DNA from: Perilla frutescens
Lineage: Eukaryota > Streptophyta > Magnoliopsida > Lamiales > Lamiaceae
NCBI GenBank assembly: GCA_026008535.1
Contig: BRKX01000011.1
Span: 49,522,183-49,586,182, forward strand
Length of the DNA: 64,000 nt
Direction: 5' to 3'
Shown piece after piece: positions 60,395 to 64,000 of this stretch; positions within the stretch are counted from its first letter, which is position 1, and each line of letters begins with the position of its first letter. The translations under genes were made by a program, and so were the position numbers. The notes under the pieces were generated by a model. That model saw only the letters and a program-made list of their open reading frames with translations, did not search any database and was not told where the DNA came from.

Positions 60395-60603
60395 CCAAGA
60401 AATGAAGATCAACGATGAAGATGAAGATCGACAATGAAGATGAAGATGAAAAGCAGATATGAAGATAAAGATCGACGATGAAGATGAAGATCGACGATGA
60501 AGATGAAAAACAAATCTGAAAATGAAGATGATGATCGACGATATTTTAATTCTCTTTCTGAAGATGAAAACAGATCTAAAGATGAAGATGAAGATAAAAG
60601 CAT
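60395..60603. repeat. GAAGATGAAGATCGACGAT-type simple repeat
   Basis: An irregular hexanucleotide (GATGAA) repeat interspersed with GATCGAC inside the second MULE. The resulting frames on either strand are low-complexity. Confidence 0.9.
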
Positions 60604-60743
60604 ATTTGATATTTTTTTATTTTTTTATGTCTAAAGGGCATTTTGGTCCAAAATGGCTAAAAAAAATATGTTTAAAACTTACTGGCTAAAATAATTTTTT
60701 TAAAAGTTTAAATGGCTAAAATAGTTTTTGCCTCTATAATATA

Positions 60744-61569
60744 TTTCAAATTACAAAAAATATATATATATATATATATACATATATAATATATTTCAAA
60801 TAATTGCATAAATAATTAATAACTATTACAATCAAAATACTATATTATAAATTATGCATTACATGCTTGTATATAACGTTTGTAGTAGCATTTGTTGAAT
60901 TTATAAATATCAATCTCTGTTTGATTTAGTTGCACATTTAATTAGAATGTTAAATATTAACTATTTCATATTCATTATAATTAAAAAAGATTATAAATGT
61001 TATATATATGTATAAAGTATACAGAGCATTCTATCGATTATGATATTTTACCAAATAATTTACTTGATTATTTTATTTAATTATTTAATAGATGTTGGTA
61101 ATTATTTCACATAATAAAATCTACCAAACGTCCATTATTTCTTAATATGCAAAATTACACCTATTTATTCATTTGTACAAATAAATTTAAATAATATGTA
61201 CATGATGAAATATGCTATATTCTATACCATAAATAAATTCTATAATTAAAAATGTGGTGTGTGTGAGAGAGAGAGAGAGAGAACAAAAATGGGAAAAAAA
61301 TATAATTTTTTATTTTTAAGAAGAAAAATATTTTGGAAAAAACTACATTTTATTATATTAGATGGATAGGGTAAAATTGATATGACATAGTTTCCTCGAT
61401 TTCATTTATTTCTTTCTTGGTTAATCTCTTTCATGATATGACATAATTTTCTCGATTTTTGTATAAGTACCCTTTTCTCATGAGATGTTATCTACCTTTT
61501 CTTTGTGTTTGTCTATGCATGTTTTGTTTTGTTGATATATGTGGTTTTAACACATATTTCTAGGCTTAA
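60744..61569. other. AT-rich intergenic DNA
   Basis: A (TA)n run near 60762-60781 and a short GA run near 61264. No gene. Confidence 0.4.
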
Positions 61570-62468
61570 GGGCATCTCCAGTGCCGTATCTAATTTTTAG
61601 GTATAAATTGTTACAACATCACCGCCACATCAAAAATTATAATATTCATTTAATTGATACCCAAATATCCACAATGCATTCAGGTACAATTATTACTTTT
61701 TGAGGGTCCCACTATTATATATATATATATTCTAATTTTATTATATCATTCATTTTATTTACATATATGAATTTATTTAAAATATAATTATTACTCATTT
61801 AATTTACATATTTTAGGTATAATTGTTACTTTTTGAGATCCCACCATTATATCACTCATTTTATTTACATATTTTTAAATGATTGAAAATTTTTATTTAT
61901 CATTTTCATTATATAATTTCATTAATAATTATAACAATAAAATTCATTTTATTTACATACATGAATTTATTAAAAAATTTATTATTTTGCAAAAAAAATA
62001 AGAATCAATATACAACAAAAGAATACTATACAGAATCATAAAGTAATCATAAAAAAATATAAACTTTAATCTATTTATAATTCAAATGGCTAGAGTGGAA
62101 AGGAATAAAAAAATCTAACGAAGTTGATTCTGGAAAAAAAAAACAAAAGTGAAAATTAAGAAAGAAAAAAAAAAAGAAAGGGAAAATAAAAATCTGAAAA
62201 AAAAAGTGAAAATTAAGAAAGAAAAAAAAAAGAAAGGGAAAATAAAAATGGAGAGAGAAAGAATAAGAAAAAAAGAGGAAAAGTAATGGAGAGATAATGG
62301 TGTAGTGGCCCACCAATCAATCCCTTTTTTCAAATGTTACCGGGTACAATTATTTGTACATACAAAAATTTGGACCAATTGTACCAATTTCCCACAATGC
62401 AAATTGTACCTAATATTTGGTACAATTTAAATACCACATTGAAATTGTACCTACCATTATAGATGCCC
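61570..62468. mobile_element. PIF/Harbinger-type MITE, 899 bp
   Basis: Left GGGCATCTCCAGTG, right (read inward) GGGCATCTATAATGG. TAA flanks at 61567-61569 and 62469-62471. A purine-rich tract (62126-62290, AAAGAAAAAAAAAGAAAGGG repeated twice) lies near the right end. No transposase. Confidence 0.85.
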
Positions 62469-62471
62469 TAA

Positions 62472-63223
62472 TTAATGATTTTTTTGGGGGGATCAGGTCA
62501 AGATTAACCAAGAGTTAACTCACGTGATCCGCCCCGCCCCCTAATGGTCTGATTTTGTGTATTTGAATTTTTAGTCTGACAAGAAACTTTGTATTTGATT
62601 ATTTGTTATGTTTTTCACTTTATAGTGTTTTTTATACGTTTCAAGGTAATTTTAAGGGTTTTTAAGGGGGAAAAGAGGAGGAGTTGGACCGAAAACAAAT
62701 ACATTGTTGAAATATTTAAACTTGCACCCAACAATAGTTTAAGCACTCACATAATCACATAAGTCTCTTTTCCCCATAGACAATGCTTGCATACTTGAAA
62801 TACTCCATTTACCATATAAATAAAATTGGGTTAGTTATATATCACCATTTTTACAATATTGTCCCGAAATTTTAAAAATAAAACATCAGTACCCAACTTC
62901 TGCATAATTACTTAATTATCACCCTTAAGTAAACTTTCGAACGGGCAAGCATTGGGTAAAATTAACCCAACATATTTTGTACAGTCACCATCACAAAATT
63001 GTCACCTTCCTCAATCACTTAATTATGGAGATTGGGGGGGAATTAAACAAGTGTATATCCATAGCTTTTGTTGATATGATACTGATACTGATACTGATAC
63101 ACCAGAAGTTATAATGCTAATCTTCCTATGGACCCAGTTGCCACTGATCAATTCATCGATGCTCTAGTATATGCTTATCAGCGTATGTTATGTATGTTAA
63201 AAAGGCAAAGAAGGCATCATTTG
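62472..63223. other. 3' flank of the transporter gene
   Basis: AT-rich, no gene. A short GATACT tandem (four units) occurs near 63077-63100. Confidence 0.4.
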
Positions 63224-64000
63224 CTAACCCGCGAGAGTAGGGCTGCTCGGGGAATTTGGTGCGGGTGTCCATAGATAAACCAGCATGCCCACGACGAGGA
63301 TGATAGCGCCTGCTACAAACCCGGGAGGAAGGGAGGATGCAACCCCCAGATATGGCAGTGGCAATGTGAACAAGTATACTGATATTGGAACTATCACCAC
63401 AAACACAAAACGTAACCAGGATTATTATAAGCTACATATATGATAGTAGACTAGTAGTACACTAGTAGTTCCAACATTAATCCACAACCAACCTGAAAGT
63501 GTTGATGCAAGACAAGATACAACAGCAGAAGATATTTTCAGCAGATGCAACAACGATATGTTGAAACCCATGTTCACAATCACAAATAGCACCGGCAATA
63601 AAGGTGCACCATCGCATCCTGTCACCAAAACCACTTAATTCTTTTGCAATAACACTTTTTTCTTAATTGAATAAGTGAATCATGAGAGGGCAATGACTTA
63701 CGATTTGTCATGGTACCGATATTCAAAAAGCAGGCGGCGCCATCTTTAAGATAACTTGGCAGTTGGCCGAATGGGACTCCCCATAGGTTTGATAAGAATG
63801 GGAGGAGGAGGCATATGAAAACAGCCTGTTCGTGCATTTACAAGTTTCAGCCTTCTACTGAAATTGAAGTACATGGTATCCAAAACTTTATAGGGCTTTA
63901 TAAAGCTTTAAAAATTAACCTGGTATGCAGATCCAAAGGAATTTACAACAAATAGATCCATTGAACCTCCCTGCCATCAGTGCAAGAAATGTCATGTGGA
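63224..64000 (-). CDS. CRT-like (CLT) thiol transporter, 3' part
   Basis: The last four exons are in the window: 63970-63920, 63825-63702, 63618-63493, 63390-63224, all in phase; earlier exons lie beyond 64000. The peptide runs GGSMDLFVVNSFGSAYQ, then AVFICLLLPFLSNLWGVPFG, FLNIGTMTNRCDGAPLLPVL, LLKISSAVVSCLASTLS and VPISVYLFTLPLPYLGVASS. These are the C-terminal membrane helices of plant CLT proteins, relatives of the Plasmodium CRT in the drug/metabolite transporter superfamily. Arabidopsis CLTs sit in the plastid envelope and move glutathione or its precursors. The last helix is followed by a short Pro/Ser tail. Its position next to the STR12-like and CDPK genes matches Arabidopsis. Confidence 0.93.

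Larger units (their letters stand above)
59089..60734. mobile_element. second non-autonomous MULE, 1,646 bp
   Basis: A perfect 9-bp flank TATAATATA (59080-59088 and 60735-60743). Long terminal inverted repeats of about 80 bp share AAACTTTTAAAA, TTATTTTAGCCAGTAA and TTTTAAACATATTTT. The interior has a GC-rich tandem repeat and a GAAGAT-type simple repeat but no transposase. The AT-rich flank makes the duplication slightly less decisive than a complex one. Confidence 0.82.

Noticed and set aside
62071..62333. Phe-rich frames near the right end of the Harbinger MITE
   Set aside because: They are produced by the AAAGAAAAAAAG purine tract read backwards; low-complexity, not a membrane protein.

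Overview
This is a nuclear DNA window from a flowering plant, most likely a eudicot. Genes have many short GT-AG introns in very AT-rich intergenic DNA, and the products are plant-specific (CDPK, F-box/FBD, rhodanese-PpiC plastid protein, CRT-like transporter). There is an intron-containing elongator tRNA-Met, and the transposons are typical plant superfamilies (MULE, hAT, CACTA, PIF/Harbinger, Helitron). I cannot name the species. No operons, phage or bacterial features are present.

Layout. 0-5 kb: a DUF1645-type gene (+, cut by the window start) and a five-exon F-box gene of the At2g32560 type (-). 5-13 kb: AT-rich DNA with two Tourist-like MITEs, a tRNA-like sequence and three small genes (a 100-aa unknown protein, a Myb/SANT-like protein, and an RNase H1 N-terminal domain with a membrane segment). 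13.7-14.5 kb: a four-helix membrane-protein gene (-). 14.8-24.7 kb: a hAT-like MITE, a CACTA element carrying a SINE, a roughly 6-kb Helitron, and tRNA-Met(CAT). 26.3-35.3 kb: an 8,006-bp Mutator-like element (MULE) with a 9-bp target duplication, inserted in the terminal repeat of a MITE. It carries a decayed mudrA transposase and, converging on it, a decayed DUF1985-Ulp1 (KAONASHI-like) gene. Three arrays of palindromes built on GTGACAAT/ATTGTCAC flank or lie within these genes. 35.7-40.9 kb: dihydropyrimidinase (13 exons). 45-46.6 kb: an F-box/FBD/LRR gene. 47.4-49.6 kb: a CPK17/34-type calcium-dependent kinase. 50.7-54.4 kb: a rhodanese/PpiC plastid protein (STR12-like). 54.9-62.5 kb: a transposon nest (MULE with internal hAT, a second MULE with a GC-rich tandem repeat, a Harbinger MITE). 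63.2-64 kb: the 3' part of a CRT-like thiol transporter gene.

The right half keeps an ancestral gene order. From memory, Arabidopsis has PYD2, CPK17 and CLT3 together at At5g12170-12200, and CPK34, STR12 and CLT1 together at At5g19360-19380. The plant here would hold the union of both blocks, spread apart by transposons.

The most unusual object is the 8-kb MULE. Its two genes, the palindrome arrays (including an 88-bp perfect palindrome with no spacer), and a set of lesions in its transposase that all read as C-to-T or G-to-A changes make it the best candidate for detailed study.
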